NCBI GenBank assembly: GCA_964030475.1
Contig: CAXIPT010000002.1
Span: forward strand, 998,597-1,062,596
Length of the DNA stretch: 64,000 nt
Reading direction: 5' to 3'
From: Tethya wilhelma
Lineage: Eukaryota; Porifera; Demospongiae; Tethyida; Tethyidae
Part shown: one piece after another, positions 1 through 12,797 of the stretch
Layout of the letters: every line of letters begins with the position of its first letter
Position numbering within the stretch: the stretch's first letter is position 1
Made by a program: the position numbers and the translations under genes
The notes under the pieces: generated by a model
Databases searched by the model: none
Seen by the model: only the letters and a program-made list of their open reading frames with translations
Told to the model about the DNA's origin: nothing

Positions 1-310
1 AGGACTGGAGATTATTGTAATGCTGTCATATTGCCGCTGCTGCCCTTCGTTTGAGAAGGCGAGCTAAAGTGCTGAAGTTTTGGTAGATTGTGGCGCTTTT
101 GCAAACAAGACTACAAGGAACATTATTTACTGTCCCGTCTAGAACAAACAACGATGAACTAGAACAAGGGAGCTAGAGACAGCTGAGTAGTGCCACAGTA
201 TGTGGAAGACTTCAGCTTTGAGCAAAAGTCCTCTGTCTGTAGCTGAGAGTGATTTGGTTACAAAGTGACCGGAAATAAACCGTGACCGAAATTACCCCGT
301 TTTACCTTAC
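1..310. other. Non-coding flank, nothing recognised
   Basis: No open frame with protein-like composition, no terminal repeat and no RNA gene could be recognised in this stretch. Confidence 0.4.
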
Positions 311-722
311 TTTCCTATTGCTTTTGTATTGCAGCGTTACTTAATTAATACATAGTATCTGGGTTTTGCCAGCACTGTATTACAAGAGCCAGCACCATTG
401 ACTAAAATATATTTAGCTTCAGTTTATGGTGCCGGCTCTCTAGCCACAGCCTAATATATTTCAGTATATATTCTATATAAAGCACATTAGCCTAGCTTAC
501 TTGACACACTTATAGAACTCACAATCGTAGAGCAGCTCTCATGCAATCTTGTCAAATTGGTGGGTAGATATTTGTGACTCCAGTTCTTTCTTGCTGATCA
601 GAAAATCGAGATCAAACATGGTGTATACGCCCGCCCAGTTATAGCTTCTGATTGTCTGCAGTGCGCATGCGCATATTCAATAGTGCTTGGAGAAATTCGG
701 CGCAGTGCGCGCGGTGGACTAG
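311..722 (+). repeat. Dispersed repeat family A, copy 1
   Basis: This stretch is nearly identical to 4411-4805. Both share the sequence around TATCTGGGTTTTGCCAGCAC, a GTGCCGGCTCTCTAGCC segment and a distal GCGCATGCGCATATTCA block, with small indels (about 19 bases missing from copy 2 near its right end). The two copies are in direct orientation, 3.7 kb apart. They could be terminal repeats of one element or independent insertions. No reverse transcriptase or integrase is visible between them, so an LTR call is not supported. Confidence 0.8.
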
Positions 723-1457
723 GCAGCCTCTCAGAGTTCGATTTTAGACCAATCACCTCTATAGCTACCTGATTTAGAGCAAACTTGCAAATATACAAGT
801 TGCAGTCAGGTGTCTTCTCACGAGATCGCGAAATCAACTCTGGCGAGATCAACTCTCACGAAATCAATTCTTGCGAGATACCGGAGCGTTACTTAGTAGC
901 CATCACAGTCAGTGCAGCCTGACCACAGTAGCTAACATGTTCTCTGCGACACGAGTGCGCCTTTGCGCTGAGCTGGCATGGCATGTCGGTTAATTACATT
1001 CCAATCATGTGAACGCGCATAGATCACGTGCACCAGCTTGCCAGCTCAGTTTAGTACGTACTTCTCTGGGTATTGACTTACTAGAAACCTGTATCCAGTT
1101 CTTCTGTATCCACTTTTTAGCTAAAGAAATTCAGCTTGGTGTGTCCTACCTCAAGGTAACTCTCCCATGACGGTGCCGGTGAGGAGGCAAGAGAGAAAGA
1201 AGCCGGCGACTCGGATAACGCGCGCTTGCCCGTAACCTTCCCGTACACCCTTGACGGTGGTGCCAAAACGACAGAGTGTCTACAAAGAGAAAAAGAGAAG
1301 AACTGATCCACACGACTAAGGTATGAACAAAAATTCCATTTGAGTAGCTTATTGTAAATCTGACTTGATTCTACACTAAGTCAGTATAAAGTAAACTGAA
1401 CGTTATGAGCTTGTGAAAAAAAAGGGGGTGGCTCAGGTCAGTTTTTTTATCTTGATG
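723..1457. other. Intergenic, short phased motifs and a small inverted repeat
   Basis: No gene was recognised. Positions 815-880 hold several tandem variants of a 15-17 base motif of the type GAGATCAACTCTCAC, also seen at 29605-29730. An 11-base inverted repeat (CTGAGCTGGCA near 968, TGCCAGCTCAG near 1039) is present. Confidence 0.4.
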
Positions 1458-1758
1458 CAAGGGGCAGCGACTCCCATATGCTCTGTACTTGCGGCTGCAG
1501 CTGCGACCGCAGTCAAGATCTTGACCCTTGTAAATTTTCATTTTGACCCTTGACCAGCACTAAAATTTGAGCTTGACCGTTGACCGTAGTTACAGTATGA
1601 CGTCATTTGGACGACCTTTACAAACTTTACCGTTCTGAAATTCATTTTGACCGTTCTAAAATTTCATTTTGACCGTTGACCAGCAAGAAAATTTCGCCTT
1701 GACCATTGACCATCATCTTGACCGCGGTCGCAGGCGCAAGTACAGTCGCCGCCCCTTG
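1458..1758. mobile_element. MITE-like inverted-repeat element
   Basis: The two ends are imperfect inverted copies of each other over about 45 bases. The left end begins CAAGGGGCAGCGACT and continues through GTACTTGCG and GCGACCGC to GTCAAGAT. The right end carries the reverse complement and finishes GCCCCTTG. The centre is made of repeated TTGACCGTTGACC-like units. The size (301 bp) and lack of coding sequence fit a non-autonomous DNA transposon. No target duplication was certain. Confidence 0.6.
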
Positions 1759-2512
1759 TTGATGCTTCATAGCTACTACAAAGCTTTTGTCTTAGACTCT
1801 ATATTAGTGTGTCTTGTAAGTAATAGGCCTGGAAGGTCACTTACATCATTACACAATTAAGTTGTCAAGCAATCCGGGCTAGCTATAGAGCGTTTGCATT
1901 TACGTCATTTTACGCAATTTTGGGGTGTGGTTCACGTAGCAGCTGCCTTCTGGTGTACAGCTAAAGTACTGAATGTATGGGAGAAAGCCTTGAAGTCTCG
2001 ATTTTTCACTCACTGTAGCCACAAGAGCTTGCTTCCTGGTGATTTTTGACACTACTGCCTTGTAAGCCACAACATATTATACAAACCGATCGTTGAGTGC
2101 TGTAAACGCTAAGTAGCAGAACAGAATTCTCCCATATATTTCCCCTATCACTAGCGCAAATTTGCATATTCATTAATAATTTACATATTCATCTGTACAC
2201 CATTGAGGTCATATGAAAACACTCTATACATTGAGCAGCTAGACATTATCTATATAGAACAAAGTTGCAAGTCCCACAATTTTTTTCTGTATGCCATTCC
2301 TTAAGCTTAACAGTTTTAGTGCCAGTATACATGCAAAGTTCAGTTATTGACCAACGTTATTTTCATATTGCTAAATTGAAAAACATCCCTTATATGAACA
2401 CTAGCTGTCAAACTAGTATAATAGTCATGTGTGCATCGCTTGCAGTGCTCACCAAGATGTTCAAAAAAATTATAATGGCTATTCACATGATGGATAATGG
2501 TCATATCTATTC
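1759..2512. other. Intergenic, nothing recognised
   Basis: AT-rich sequence with short open frames only. None has recognisable motifs, and no repeats shared with the rest of the window were noticed. Confidence 0.35.
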
Positions 2513-2948
2513 ATGATATCACATGCACCACCACAGTTTGTCACCATGCCTCTCTGGAGTGTAGACGAGTGGAGAGTACGTATTGCCTGCTCTTACTGTG
2601 CCCTTGGTATCTGGCGTCCAGTAAGACTCAAGGGATATGGAGGAAGAATCAAATCAAGGCAATTCTTGTTGCAATCAGTCTACTCTAAAAGACTGCACTT
2701 GTCATCATTTCTGGAAATGTGCTCAGCAAAGTTTTCCTCAGCAGTGTTTGTGCTTCTTTGTTTAATGGTTGATCTCTGCCGCATAATCAGTTTGTCATGT
2801 GTAAGGAAATGTACTGCTAAGTCTTTGGGGATAAACCGAATTACTATCATGCCTATACTAAGAGTTGCACTCTTGGTATTGTCTTACTTAGCAGTCTTTC
2901 TTTCTCCAAATGTGAACCATGTCACCAATGCATCTGAACCTAATCAGG
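2513..2948 (+). CDS. Putative first exon of an unknown protein
   Basis: An open frame starts at 2513, with an alternative ATG at 2546, and runs to a good splice donor (CAGG followed by GTAAGA) at 2949. The predicted peptide is rich in Trp, Arg and Cys near its start (MPLWSVDEW and following) and contains two hydrophobic stretches that could span a membrane. I do not recognise the family. The frame continues to a stop at 3091 without splicing, but composition becomes less protein-like after the donor. No downstream exon could be assigned with confidence. It could be a host gene fragment or a transposon exon. Confidence 0.3.
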
Positions 2949-4410
2949 GTAAGAATTATTATAATACTCAATTTAACATGTATTATTTACAGTATACCGC
3001 GTGCTTGCACTACGATAACTGTAGATCAGCTAGAGCATTTTCACAACTGTTGTTCATGCATTATAATGGTGATGTACACACAATAGAATAGTCAATGCAT
3101 ACACACATGAAAGTCAACTAACGTAAGACACAAGTTCAACATGTATAGGCAGTGTTTCTTTTGACCTAAAACAAAGAAGATAATACAAGTACATATTAAA
3201 CTTAGTCTCCTCAGAATGCATGCGTACTGATAGACTTTTACCTTTCAAGTTCACATATAGGTACTTCTGGAATCATCCTGAGTAGAGTCTTGTGCCAGTA
3301 TGTCCTCTCTCTTTCTCTCTCCTTTGCTTGTTGATAACTATAAGCCAAGTTCAAATGATTGGAATGATATCACTTCACAAGATTGCTGTTTGAAAATTTT
3401 TTCTCACCTAAAACACTCAAAATGGTGCTGTTGACCATGAAAGACATCTTCTTTTTCAAAGGATAGCCTTTTGTAGAATTTTTGTCAAAGTTTTGTCTTT
3501 ATCTTTCCCCCTTTTTCCCTTCTTTGATAGCTGTGTCTAAATTGAAACACAAAATCAGAATTTGCTGTGGTTACAGTCTATTTTTCTTACCTTAAACACT
3601 CAAGTTTTTACTGTTGACCATATCAGACATCTCCTTTACCAAAAGAGTAGACTTGATAGCCTTCTTTTAGAAGATTTTCCAAGATTTTTTTCTCTCCACT
3701 TCTTTGACAGCTGCTAGGTCTGTTTCAAAACTGCGCTACTGAGCATGCTCAGTAATGATGTCATTGCTTAGTGAAAGTCATTGTGTATTTTAACCCAATC
3801 AAGCAGTCATTTTAACCTAATTGCGGTTAATTTAACCACTAAAGCATTTAGTTAATATTACCAACTGGGGTAGCTACAACCATGTTTTGTTAAAATAACC
3901 AAGCATTGTTGACATAACCCATTGCTGGGTAGCTGTACCTGTTCTTGCAATCAATTATTTTGACCTATGCTGGTTGAAATGAACCATCTGTTTTTTCAGT
4001 GANTAAAAGCTTTCTTGAAGGTCAATTCCGACTAAGTCAAGAGGCGACGTTTTCCTCGATCATCTCTCATACCACAAACAATGCGGTCACATAGCATGTC
4101 ATCCTTCCTATACCTTACCAGCCAAAAGTTAGTTATTTTGTCCCATAGAAAAGTATTGTATGTATCTTATTAGTTCATTTTGGTGGTATTCTCAAGCCAG
4201 ATGGACTTCAGCTGAAAAGTGACTGTGCTGAAATTACCCACAATGTTAGCTGATGCTAGCCAGCTCTATAGTGAGGTCCTCATATCAAAAGACACCTTTC
4301 ACTAACTTTCAAAAGTGTAGAGTAAAATGTTTTAGCTCAATTTCAATTTTGCTAAGAAAACCTCCTATCATAATATTCGCTATGTCTAGAGAGCCAGCAG
4401 ACCGTAGTAC
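2949..4410. other. Intergenic with degenerate internal duplication
   Basis: Positions about 3400-3500 and 3585-3690 resemble each other (both contain a CACTCAA...CTGTTGACCAT...GACATCT pattern), suggesting an old tandem duplication with a period near 187 bp. Positions 3785-3990 contain several degenerate TTTTAACC-type units. One N lies at 4003. No gene was recognised. Confidence 0.4.
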
Positions 4411-4805
4411 TCTCCTATTGCTTTTGTATTGCAGAATTACTTAATACATAGTATCTGGGTTTTGCCAGCACTGTATTACAAGAGCCAGCACCATTGACTA
4501 AATTATATTTAGCTTCAGTTTATGGTGCCGGCTCTCTAGCCCGGCACAGCCTAATATATTTATATATTCTATATAAAGCACATTAGCCTAGCTTACTTGA
4601 CACACTTATAGAACTCACAATCGTAGAGCAGCTCTCATGCAATCTTGTCAAATTGGTGGGTAGATATTTGTGTTTCCAGTTCTTTCTTGCTGGTCAGAAA
4701 ATCGAGATCAAACATGGTGTATACGCCCGCCCAGTTATAGCTTCTGATTGTCTGCAGTGCGCATGCGCATATTCATTAGTGCTTTGAGTGCGCGCGGTGG
4801 ACTAA
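4411..4805 (+). repeat. Dispersed repeat family A, copy 2
   Basis: Direct repeat of 311-722 with very high identity and a few indels. It also ends in the GCGCGCGGTGGACT block present at the right end of copy 1. Confidence 0.8.
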
Positions 4806-5453
4806 AACAGTCGAACCGCACACGAATATCTGCGCCTGATTTTGTTGGCAACGTAAGTGGGCGTGACCAGGAAAATGGCGACTTTTTGGCCGTTTGGAGG
4901 CACATTGGAGAATGAAGTTTCAAGCTGGACTACACGGAGATTTGGCCGTATCTATGCTCACCATTGGATAGTCAGATGTCCAAAGAATAAAATAAGTCTT
5001 CATTTACGAGCTCAGGTGTTATACTAAATGTCTACTTGCCGTGAATATTTGCACTAGGACACCAGACAAGCAGTGTGTGGTGACTATTTCCAGAAGAATA
5101 TCACTCGGTAAGCAAGGGACACAATTTTGGCTTGCTTATTTATGTTCTACGATGTCTTAAGCACCTTGTGTGCTATTATTGCTATTGCAAATGTCTTTAA
5201 ACGGAAATGTCCAAAGCTTTTGTAAGGGCACTCACCCTAATCTACATATGAATGCATATAAATTCAATGTATTGTGTAGTACACGACTACTTTCTAAGTT
5301 TTTGTATTTTGCCACTGAATTTGAAGCACAACAAGGCATACTAAGACTTGTACAAGGTATATCTGTCTGTCACTAGGCTCTTTCAATGTACTATTTGACC
5401 TAGTCAAGTTTATCATAATAGTATGGAAAAAGTACATCATGAATATTCATATA
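4806..5453. other. Intergenic, possible decayed exon
   Basis: No confident gene. Around 5045-5110 a short frame reading RQAVCGDYFQKNITR ends at a GTAAGC donor. It could be an exon, but it has no start and no continuation that I can identify. Confidence 0.25.
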
Positions 5454-6151
5454 CAGTCAACTCTCTAAATAACGGACACTTTCGTACAATAACCTTTGTC
5501 CTTTATTTAGAGAGTGTCCTTTGTTGAGGAGTTTTCATCCTTGATTAAATTATATGTGTAAATGATGATTATAATAATAATATTATTATAATTATATAAT
5601 ATATAATATGAAAATTCAACTTGGTGAGTAAACAGTTCAAAGATTAATGAATTATGAAAAGTATTGTTCAATTGTAGTCTGTGTAGAATTATCAGCACTA
5701 ATGCCAGCTAGATCAGTCATGAGTTTCCCTACAGAGGTTGCTTCCTCTATGTAGCCTTGGTACTCTAGGAATACTTCTACATCTTCTAGTGATTCAATAG
5801 CTTGCTTAAAACACTTTAATTTAGGTGGTGGTGGTAGCAGATCAAAATCGATCTCAGATTCCTCAATGTCACCAGTATCACAATCAGCATTGTCACCGGG
5901 ATTGTCATTCAAACTGTTCATCCAATTCTCTTCCCAGTCTTCGGAATCAAAGTCAGCACACACAGGGAGATCATCTTCTCCAGCAACATACTCCTCTGCA
6001 GAACAACTAGATGATTGACCCATGGCACTATGAATCAGAGAGTCTAATTGTACAGTGTCATCAATGTCAACAAATGGGTCTTCTTCATCGAGTACTTGGA
6101 CTTCAAAATCGTCTTTGAGAACTCCGGCTCTTCTAAAGCACTTCTTTATTG
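5454..6151 (-). mobile_element. Tigger/pogo-type transposon, 3' end
   Basis: The left boundary is a TA dinucleotide (5452-5453) followed by CAGTCAACTCTCTAAATAAC, a terminus typical of Tigger/pogo elements, with a second copy of the ATTTAGAGAG motif inverted about 45 bases inside. The coding end of a transposase follows on the minus strand. The 5' part of the element is missing: sequence stops at the N at 6152 and a CA microsatellite. Confidence 0.75.
5652..6151 (-). pseudogene. Tigger/pogo (jerky-like) transposase, C-terminal fragment
   Basis: The minus-strand frame encodes about 166 residues beginning IKKCFRRAGV, the motif that in pogo/Tigger transposases ends the DDE catalytic domain. A long acidic stretch rich in Asp and Glu follows, then a Gln/Leu helix (FKQAIESLEDVEVFL) and the tail QTTIEQYF, similar to the QTTI-x-FF tails of Tigger/jerky proteins. 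The DNA-binding and most of the catalytic regions are absent because the frame runs into the CA repeat at 6153. Family assignment rests on these motifs and on the Tigger-type terminus 200 bases downstream. It cannot be functional as assembled. Confidence 0.7.
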
Positions 6152-6152
6152 N

Positions 6153-6195
<43 letters not shown>

Positions 6196-6225
6196 CACAC
6201 ACACACACACACATGTATGTGACAC
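6153..6225. repeat. CA/TG microsatellite between two Ns
   Basis: A (CA)n run with one CG interruption, bounded by N at 6152 and N at 6226. The open frames through it on both strands are repeat artefacts. Confidence 0.9.
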
Positions 6226-6226
6226 N

Positions 6227-9200
6227 ACTAACTCCTTACAAAGTGCATGCAAGAAGGCGACTAAAGCTTCTCTAAATCTTCTTAGAATAGATTTAGACTA
6301 CCTCGTCCGGCGTTCTCTTTAGTTTGAATGCTGTTTTATGTTTGAGTAAACTCTGTGTACTCTAGCGCAATCATTGGGGGCATATCATGGGTGCATGGGG
6401 CGTAGGCGTAGTATCAATTTGGGGGTGCAGTCAAGGACAGTGCATGATTGTCCCGCAAGCTCTTAGGAAAAAATTGGAGCCTATTAATGGTAGCCTGTGA
6501 GGCCTGGTGCAACTGGAACAAATTTATTGGAAGAGAAGATCTCTTTCAAGAAGAACATGACAAACATCTAGCAGAGTGATACATGTTCACCTGCAAGAGC
6601 CTACAATCCCAAGCCCATTCACTACTAGTCCTCCTGCCAACCACGTCCACATTCCAAGCACACACTACTCCTATACTGAAGCTTGTCCCAAGGACACTGA
6701 TCCTGCATGCTGAAGCTGAGGACCATCATCCCAAGGACACTGCTCCTCCTGAAGCCAAGAGCCCTTGTCCCAAGGACACTGCTCCTGCTGAAGCCGAGAG
6801 CCCATATCCCAAGCTCACTACTTCTGCTGAAGCTGAGATCCTATGTCCCAATAAACCCAAGATGCTTCTCTAAATTTCCCAAATCCATTGGATTATTCTT
6901 TTTTGTCTCTGGGATGTGGGCTCTTAGCTTTAGCAAAAGTAGTGCTTAGACTTCACAAACTTACTGACCAGCTATAAATGCAAGATACATGAATGTTGAG
7001 AAAATGCAATTGAGAAAGAAAGGTAATTGTTAACGTGACTATGTCAGTATACAAATTGACTGTTCATCAACTGACTTATACACAGACTTCTCTGTGTAGT
7101 TGTTGAGAGACGTCGCAATGATCTTTACAGGCTCACACAAAAATTGCAGTCATGCTGTTCTTTGTTCTCTATTGTGTACAAATCTGAGCATGTAATCCTT
7201 GCTTTGGTGAAGGTGACCTTGCATGAGCCAATGGCTGGAAATCATTATGTCATATGACAGCAACCCTAGAAATGAGTTTGATAGAAGTGTTTGCAAGTGT
7301 GTTCCCCAATGTATAACAAAGTTTTGTCCTTTAAAAGTTCCATTTCGACCAAATACCATGGTGGGAGAGCATGCGTGTGCAAACACATCTAATGTCAAGA
7401 ACACTCCACAACCATCTTTTAAGGACACTTCTCAACCACGGTCCAAGAACACTCTACAACTACTGTCCACAACACTACATACTCCACAACCACCGTCCAA
7501 GGACACTCCATACTCCACAACCACCATCCAAGGAAACTTCTCAACTACTGTTCTTCTTAAGTACTATCTAAGAACATTTCTCTTTTTTCAGCTTTGTGTT
7601 TTGTTAGGGCACAAGTGATGATGAAGTCGTCTGTATCTCTGTAAGTAATCTGGAATGCTGCATGTCAGAAAACTTTCAGGTTGAATCTTTATCTTTATGC
7701 ACCTGCTGTTCTGTTGCATCCCAACAACTGTATTTGGTAAGTAATCCAATGCCTAGTGTAGGAAAGATTTATCATATAATCAGCTTAGGAATATATTTAC
7801 GATGTTTATTGTATTGCCCTTCATACAGTCATGCTTTTTATTGTACTAACTGAACACTTTTGTGTGTATTATATTTTGTAATTTATAGAAGCTAGCCAGC
7901 ATAGATGAAAGAATAGAAAAAAGTTTGACATCATCATCAAGAAGAAAATAAAATACCACAAGTCCTGGACTAGTGTCCTCATTTCTGAATCAATCCTCAT
8001 CAGTGTCACCTGTCTGTTCTAAACAACTGCGTTCCCCATCTCTATCACCATTATTGTTAAGTGTCCCTGCAGGGTTTAAAAATAATAATCTATTGTAGCA
8101 ATACCGTAACTTAAAGTTTATACAGTGTTATACACTCATGTACTGCAAGTCTGGACTCTGGTATATTCAGTGATGGCAATAGTAATTCACCAGTTAATTT
8201 TGTCTATAATAATAGGAATGTGCAGTAAGATCTAGGGAATCCGCTAGGGACGAACATACTCGTTACGTCCATCACTTCCCAACAATTAAAAGATATAGAA
8301 AAACTAAGAACAGATGCAGTAGCATTCTCTAAGGCCATATTTGCCATTATGTTTGCTAAAGATCTAGAGGAGTGACCTGATGAAATCAGCTATACTAAAA
8401 CAGCAAACGATAAAGAAATTCTCCCACTGGTGTCCCTTAAACGTATGCAAGTAAACTGTTACATGTGCAATATGCTTAACACGTACATATTGGTTGGAAA
8501 TTCCCCACACCTAGTGGGACCGAGATTGTACCGAAATTAAATGACAGAATTAGATACCACCATAAGAAGAAGTAAATGATCATTCAGGATTCTATATTTC
8601 CATAGACATGACTAGTCATTTTGTTGTGAACTACCTCTAAATAAATAAATATCAAACTAAAATTTTCTAGTATAGCCTCCTTTACCTATATAGCTATGAG
8701 TTACAAACGTAGCTTCTCGATCTTCAAGCCAGCGGGATGAGATCAAACTATGGTGAACAGCCGTGAACGAACTGACTAATCAATCAGTCTGTTTTGACTA
8801 TGGGAATTTCCAAGTCCTGGGACATGGGATGGGACCGCGTGGTAGAGCATGCGAGACTATGGGAATAGTGGAAATATTGCAATTGATAGAACTCACATGG
8901 AAGTTTGTAGCTGGAAAAAGATGGTACTACCGTGAGATTTCCACAGTAGTAACCATGGTTGTTCTATGATCAGTTTTGGACGGGAGACTGATTGAGAACT
9001 GTGGGCTATAGGCCATTGATATGGGGAAATTAGGACCTCAGAAGCATCTATCCACTCACTCAATGAATGTTATGAAGTCTGATGGAGTTCAAACCCTCAA
9101 TAATTAGACTATCATACCGCAATAAACCATAACTTTGGTTACAGTAATACATAATTTATGCCTACAAACAGCTCTCAAGCCATGGAGCTGCTAGCAATCT

Positions 9201-9547
9201 GCCAATTGACAGCACTGCTCCAACTCTATCTCAATCCAATGGTCGAAGTAGCAGCTTGAACTCTACTACTCCAAGACTTGATGAGCCAATGGATACAACC
9301 TGCTGAACTGATTAGTTTCTGCACTAATTTATGCAAACATGATCGATTCAGTATGCTTAAACTTCATCATAACACTTTAGACCTAGGATAATGTCTTGTG
9401 AATTGTACTTCAGAGCTTTCTGTAATAAAAAGTCCCATATGATTCAGATCCTTCCACAATTAGATCTTCATCAAACCAGTCATGGATGAGGAACTATTCT
9501 GCCCTAACCTTTCTGATGAATGGTCAGCTATTTGCCGAGTATAAGAG
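6227..9547 (+). repeat. Long dispersed repeat family B, copy 1
   Basis: This stretch matches 37122-39845 in direct orientation with many small indels. Copy 1 contains about 0.55 kb (near 7985-8525) that is absent from copy 2. Both copies carry a Pro/Thr-rich block of short phased units (6690-6850 and 7385-7545, with CCAAGGACACT and CTCCACAACCA motifs) and a more conserved block around 8700-9540. Open frames inside differ by frameshifts between copies, so no protein is called. The left edge of copy 1 coincides with the N at 6226. It is probably a decayed transposable element of unknown class. Confidence 0.75.
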
Positions 9548-10376
9548 AGTACCAAACATGCTTCATTTGCCATTATGTACAAAGAATCAGTGGCTAAGGT
9601 TAGTTCAATGGACAGAAAAGATGTCATAGAGTTAACAGGTACTTAACCAAGCACGTAATCGTGGTGACCACAAGGAATGAGTTACATTGCATGATGGTTT
9701 TCAGGGACCCCATAACTACTCAGCATAACAGGGTTTGCACATCGGATCAAGAGAGGAAATGTCACAATTGGGAGGTGGCATCCAATGGTGCTGAAGGAGA
9801 TATTTTGAATTAGCTGCTAAAGAAAGTCAAAGCTGAAGCAGGAGCGTATTTAGGGTGGTTTCTGAGGTTTCTGGAAACTACTCAGATCCGTTAGACTCAC
9901 TTCAGATTTCAATTTACAGTGCCGCGCGGCAGATGGATCTCACTCCAGTCTAAGTCTATGACCAACTAGCACAAAACTGTAATAAAAGCCCTCTTGAAGG
10001 TGCGGCCAAACACGTGCATATAATATTATGTATCCTGTGTTTACTCATACTGAGCGATGATCGAGTCAGTTTCAGAGTTTTTGAGAGTCAGTTTAGCTAT
10101 GACAAAGCAACTAAAAATGCTGGAATACTTCAGACTGGATTGATATTTTTTGGTCTTTAGGATGGCACAGCTTGAAAAAGTCTAGCAAAGGCTAGTCTGA
10201 AATAATCTTCAAACTGAGCTTCAGGAGGCCCAAAATGCATCCCACAGAATGTAGAATATCAAAATTTTCTGAGGGAGAATACCCCCAGACCCCCCCCCTA
10301 CTTGGAAACTATTCACCAATATTTCTATAAACACCACTGTGAACGTTTCATCATTAGACTAGGACTCTTCTGGAAA
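9548..10376. other. Intergenic, nothing recognised
   Basis: No open frame of note and no recognised terminal repeats. A homopolymer C run is present near 10292. Confidence 0.35.
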
Positions 10377-10617
10377 TGCCATTTTTTGCAAACATTTTCC
10401 AGAAGGATCTACTACTCCAAGTTAAAACACTCCACAAAGAGCTGTAGCATATAAAACTATGGTATAAGTATCTCACCATCATTGTGTTTGAACAATAAAA
10501 TGCCATTTTTTGCAAACATTTTCCAGAAGGATCTACTACTCCAAGTTAAAACACTCCACAAAGAGCTGTAGCATATAAAACTATGGTATAAGTATCTCAC
10601 CATCATTGTGTTTGAAC
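10377..10617 (+). repeat. Perfect two-copy tandem duplication, 124-bp period
   Basis: Positions 10377-10500 are repeated at 10501-10617, beginning TGCCATTTTTTGCAAAC and ending TGTTTGAACA. I found no mismatch by eye, so the duplication is recent or an assembly stutter. Confidence 0.85.
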
Positions 10618-11559
10618 ATACATGTACATTACAATATTAGCATTTTTCTTGATGATAAGTGTCCAAAAGGTCAACTTTATTGCAAGAGAATGGATGATGC
10701 CTTTCTTTCCAGCTGCAAGCTTGCTCTCAGTAGCTTGATATACTCCGACAAGAAACATTAATGAAGAAAATGTAATGAGAAGAAATAAGAAGAGATACTT
10801 ATGCAATAACATTGAAAAACAATATTTCACACATTGTATATACTGTTGTAAGAGCAATGAATATGCATACTACGTCTTGTAAGTGTGAGCAAATACAACA
10901 CTGAGGTCCTCACCGATGGTACAGAAATGATGAAATTAAACCTGGAAGTACATACACCTTCGTGGTTTAGTAAATCATGCCATTACAGCGCAAACTAATG
11001 TTTGCCGCAATTACTATCGAAGAACTGTAGAAATCAAGAGCAAACCAGCATGATCTCTGTGTAGTTCATCCTCGTGGAAAATTGTAAGTGATGTGGTTGA
11101 TACGCCTGAAATTCTGTCAAGCATTTTCAATGAAACTAGGCTCAATTCACTTGTTTGATTGGGTTTGTGACCGATGCTGCTCCTGTTACACTGACAATGC
11201 TACATTAGTAGAAAAGATAGAAGAAAGCAGACAATCAGATGATTTTGTAACATCAAGCCATTGTAAAACAGCCAGAAATTCTCAAGTAGCTCTATAGAAC
11301 AATTATGAATTAAAACTAAAGGTTGAAACCTGACCCAGTATCTGAACTTGACAGAGACAAACAATGGCGTGCAATTTACATGAATTTCGCCAAGAACATC
11401 AAGGAAGGTCCCAAAAAAATGCTGAATTTAGTTACAGGGCAAGTTTTGCACAAAGGTTCAGATCCCACGCTGGTGTACAATCCTTTTCATTATGTGGATC
11501 AGTGCTCACCAGACTTGTAGAACACACAACAATTGTATCAATGGTCAGGAGATTTCGGT
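10618..11559. other. Intergenic, short frames of unknown status
   Basis: A minus-strand frame (10603-10857) is hydrophobic and a plus-strand frame (11088-11297) contains clustered Cys residues. Neither has a recognised motif or clear exon structure. I cannot support a gene here. Confidence 0.3.
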
Positions 11560-11981
11560 TGACATGAAAAACTGAAATAAAAAAAAAAATTATCAAACTA
11601 TAGCTCAGGTTGGAATTATCAGGCTTGTTTTTTTATTGCAAGTCTACAGTTGACAATAACTCCAAGAATTAAGCTAAAAAATCACTGCAAAATGAGATTG
11701 CAATGTATCTCCTTGATGGGCGGGGTTTAATTACAAGTGACATCATGGGGGAGACCATTTTGAGTTTACCTGTTTCAGTTGAGCCTGACTTCAGATTTGA
11801 TGGGCCTGCAGAAGAGAAGACATAAATCTAATGCCATTCTAATTATTTTCCAGAGGTCCACTAAGTATCTAGTGAAGGACCAAGTTTTGAGAAGGCTCAG
11901 CCTCTAGTAGTACTGACTTCAGTTATCAAAAGAGAATGTCAAGCAGGCCCCCTATATCCATGATGGTTCAAAGCCGCTTAT

Positions 11982-12016
<35 letters not shown>

Positions 12017-12194
12017 GGGTAAGCCTAGTAGTAGATCTTGCAATGCATGTATACAAGACAAAATTAAAAATAGCGTTGAAGTTTCAAGCTGTGACCATGT
12101 CTACTACTAGATACTAACTGGATCATGAACCAGAACCCCCACAAGAGACAATTAAGTATATATAGCATCTGAGGAAGCAGCATCCCAGGTCCAA
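11560..12194 (+). repeat. Partial copy of the TTAA-element left end
   Basis: This stretch aligns directly with 30045-30855, the left part of the intact TTAA-flanked element. It starts at GACATGAAAAACTG, so the first bases of the terminal repeat are missing, and it lacks about 0.2 kb. It includes the CTTGATGGGCGGGGTTTA motif and a GA microsatellite at about 11985-12012. It is a truncated, diverged copy without coding sequence. Confidence 0.75.
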
Positions 12195-12797
12195 TGAGCA
12201 TGCACAATAGAAATGTCATAGTATTTGTGGTGCACTTTAATTGGAATCAGTCTAGCTTAGTGCTTGTATGCGTATGTGTCATTCGACAATTTTAGACACT
12301 AACAGTGAACAGTCTACTTTAGAACAATAAAATAAAGTAGCATGCTTGCTTTAAACTACTCTAGACAGATTTTACAGAAGCAGTAATGTCTAGAAAGTTT
12401 TTTTACAGAAGCATTAATGGAGATGTGTGGTTCTTTAAGTTTTCCAAAAGCAGTACAGGTTTGTTTAACTATGTGGATACACAATGTTAAAAACGTAAAA
12501 AGAAGCTGGCAAAATGACTGGTATATCCCTCACAGGTATTTCTGCAACTATCTTTCCATCAATGACTATAGAAAGGCCTGCTCAAGCTTTTTGTGTGATC
12601 CTATGGCCACAACATATGGTTAAGTTGCTGACGTTGTTCTTTACAGAGCTTTGTGACATCAGATGATACCTGTGGCAGTCATTATACTATACAGATACCT
12701 GTGCTTGCATACATTTTGCAGTAAACATCAGTATACTTCATACACATGCAAGGAGAGTGGCAAGCGAAGCGAGCCCCACTCCTTGTAAATTATAGTT
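12195..12797. other. Intergenic, nothing recognised
   Basis: No supported gene or repeat was found. Confidence 0.35.

Noticed and set aside
311..4805. LTR retrotransposon bounded by family A copies
   Set aside because: No reverse transcriptase, integrase or gag motif lies between the copies, and no TG...CA ends or primer site are clear.
5652..6275. Open frames through the CA repeat, such as poly Cys-Val or His-Thr proteins
   Set aside because: They are translations of a dinucleotide repeat on either strand, and the same occurs at 51061-51208.
7223..7618. Thr/Pro-rich 131-residue frame
   Set aside because: The homologous copy near 38187-38505 has indels that change frame, so there is no selection for this protein.
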